A program made the translations under genes and the position numbers. DNA of 64,000 nucleotides from Hyphomicrobiales bacterium (GTDB taxonomy: Bacteria > Pseudomonadota > Alphaproteobacteria > Rhizobiales > Rhizobiaceae), in the NCBI GenBank assembly GCA_900473045.1, contig UCKS01000012.1, positions 36,577-100,576 of the forward strand. The letters are read 5' to 3'. Below are positions 62,821-64,000 of this stretch, in pieces. The notes beneath the pieces are model-generated. The model had not been told where the DNA came from and did not search any database. It worked only from the letters and a program-made list of their open reading frames with translations. Every line of letters begins with the position of its first letter. The first letter of the stretch is position 1.

Positions 62821-63370
62821 GACCAGTGGGATGCTGCCAAAGAGTAGGAGTTGATTCTTAAACACCCTAGCTCGGTGATTGACATTCCAACCTGCGACCG
62901 GAACTAGCTTCATAGGTGTTATCGATTGCGTGATAAGACCGATATCTCGTCGCGCACCACCGGACGTGCTCAACCTCTTGTGGCGATAAAAGCATCGGAT
63001 GGGAAGCAGGGCTTCAGTCGATGTTCCTTATGAACGCCGTCGCGCTGGTGGAACCTGAAAGCGCAGGCTGTGACAGCTGAAACGCAGATACAGACGAAAA
63101 GGGCACAGCGATAAAAAAGGCCATGAGGGTTAGCGGCACATCCAAACAATCGATGCATTGGCTAATCCAATCCAGACACTCATGTTTGAAACGTCAATGA
63201 CGCGAGATTGGTTCCCTCATCGCCATAAGACTCACCGCGTCGCTTATTCAGCGGTGATCCGGGCCTGAATCTGACGTATCGGAGCCGCCGCAACCCATCA
63301 TCCACTCTGGGAACCTAGGTAGCAGCCAAATTCCGAAGCTTAGATGGAGGCTGTGAGCCCTCCAATCGTC
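62821..63370. other. Non-coding or degenerate DNA between IS remnant and traA
   Basis: About 550 bases with stops in all frames at short intervals. Possible OrfB debris could not be confirmed by eye. No gene, repeat or RNA was recognised. The composition is less GC-rich than the rest of the window, consistent with insertion debris. Confidence 0.45.
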
Positions 63371-64000
63371 CTACATCCCAAACCCCTGCCCTTTGTTGAG
63401 TGAACGCTTCAACTCATACTGACGCGACTGCTCAGCCCGCTGTACGCGATCCACGATTCGGGCAAGAGCCTTGATCTGATCCAGCGTGGCGGAAGCCCTA
63501 GACCCCAACCGAAGGTTCTCGATTTTCAGATCGCGCAAATCCGCACTACCAAAGCGCTGTTCGAGAGCCTGGGTAACCGTCCTTGCCTCATCAAGTGCCT
63601 GTTTGCCCTCCGTCGTAATGGAGAGACGTGCAAGAAATTTCGGCTTGTCCGCCTGGGGCAAACCATCGAGCTGTTTGAGGATCGCCTCACTGCGTTGGGT
63701 CAACCCCGGCACCTCGACCACATCGCGTTTCTCGCGGCTCCACGTCTCCGACTGCCGCTCCGCCTCCAGGCGCCGCTCCCAGGTTCGACTGGCGGATGCA
63801 ACATGATTGCTGAGTGCCTTGGCATAATGACGCGCTGATTTGCGTTCCTTGTTCTCAGCGAAGAACCCTGACTTACCCTGCAGCTCCCCAAACTGCTCCG
63901 GCCGCTCGGCAAGCGATTTCGCCAGCGTCTGCCCATCCATGCCCCTGTCCGCGATGGCAACGCTGAGCTTGGCAGTGACAGCATCGGGATCGGCATAGAC
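63371..64000 (-). CDS. traA: Ti-type conjugative transfer relaxase TraA, C-terminal part (5' end outside window)
   Basis: At least 209 codons at the C-terminal end of a TraA relaxase/helicase; the frame stays open to the window edge. Recognisable segments are RKSARHYAKALSNHVASASR, WSREKRDVVEVPGLTQRSE and the closing AEQSRQYELKRSLNKGQGFG, typical of rhizobial plasmid TraA. The full protein nicks oriT and unwinds DNA during conjugation; the relaxase and helicase domains would lie to the right. No frameshift is seen in the visible part. This is the main evidence that the window comes from a conjugative plasmid or an integrated one. Confidence 0.88.
   Translation of the reverse strand, partial: VYADPDAVTAKLSVAIADRGMDGQTLAKSLAERPEQFGELQGKSGFFAENKERKSARHYAKALSNHVASASRTWERRLEAERQSETWSREKRDVVEVPGLTQRSEAILKQLDGLPQADKPKFLARLSITTEGKQALDEARTVTQALEQRFGSADLRDLKIENLRLGSRASATLDQIKALARIVDRVQRAEQSRQYELKRSLNKGQGFGM

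Noticed and set aside
62970..63158. 62-codon minus-strand frame in the IS debris
   Set aside because: Cysteine-rich unsupported product, no ribosome-binding site, lies in degenerate DNA.
1..64000. tRNA, rRNA, CRISPR arrays or repABC-type origin
   Set aside because: None was recognised in the window; repeats seen are short operator-like elements or hairpins only.

Overview
The window reads as accessory DNA from a member of the Rhizobiaceae (Rhizobium/Agrobacterium group), most likely from a conjugative plasmid. The evidence is the high-GC rhizobial coding style, the density of ABC importers, two boxes of the rhizobial RirA iron-operator form (TGA-N9-TCA), and the C-terminal part of a Ti-type TraA relaxase running off the right edge. 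No rRNA, tRNA, CRISPR array or replication origin was seen. A decayed IS3-type transposase gene lies beside traA.

Layout. 1-6.8 kb (minus): a spermidine/putrescine-type importer (potB- and potA-like; potB cut by the window edge), a YtcJ-type amidohydrolase, and a 989-residue kinase/degenerate-M23/class III aminotransferase fusion. 6.9-8.1 kb: a DUF1127 gene, a tiny membrane protein and a NUDIX hydrolase. 8.1-14.6 kb: a LacI regulator divergent from an AfuABC-like importer plus an inositol-monophosphatase-family phosphatase, with paired operators between them. 14.7-17.7 kb: an HPP/CBS membrane protein and an ABC-F ATPase preceded by an attenuator-like leader peptide. 17.8-28.4 kb: an iron region with a siderophore importer, a divergent methyltransferase and an FbpABC ferric importer, enclosing an aminotransferase / DauR-like regulator / ornithine cyclodeaminase operon.

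28.7-38.3 kb: small genes (XRE, acylphosphatase, a hypothetical), a basic-amino-acid-type importer with an AbgB-like M20 hydrolase under a divergent GntR, a hotdog thioesterase, an RTX-GH16 glycanase and a second GntR. 38.7-44.9 kb: a ycsG-pxpA-ycsI-pxpBC(fused)-biotin carboxylase/BCCP operon. A short remnant of a sigma-54 activator lies at 45.1 kb. 45.2-56.1 kb (minus): a ten-gene, tightly packed operon with lacI, an Lpl-type sugar importer, two ADP-ribosylglycohydrolase-family proteins, an importer ATPase, a CoA-transferase and a CitE-like lyase. 56.5-57.3 kb: four very small genes, three with an evident membrane segment. 57.4-62.1 kb: an Aap-type amino acid importer without an ATPase gene, plus an amidohydrolase. 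62.2-64 kb: operator-like repeats, IS remnant, traA.

A recurring theme is an importer joined to its own cytoplasmic hydrolase or phosphatase. This suggests a catabolic plasmid that takes up conjugated compounds (N-acyl amino acids or opine-like molecules, sugar phosphates, glycosides) and splits them inside the cell. Iron acquisition and plasmid transfer are the other two themes. Start sites were chosen mainly from ribosome-binding sites and overlaps. Family names come from motif recognition without database searches.
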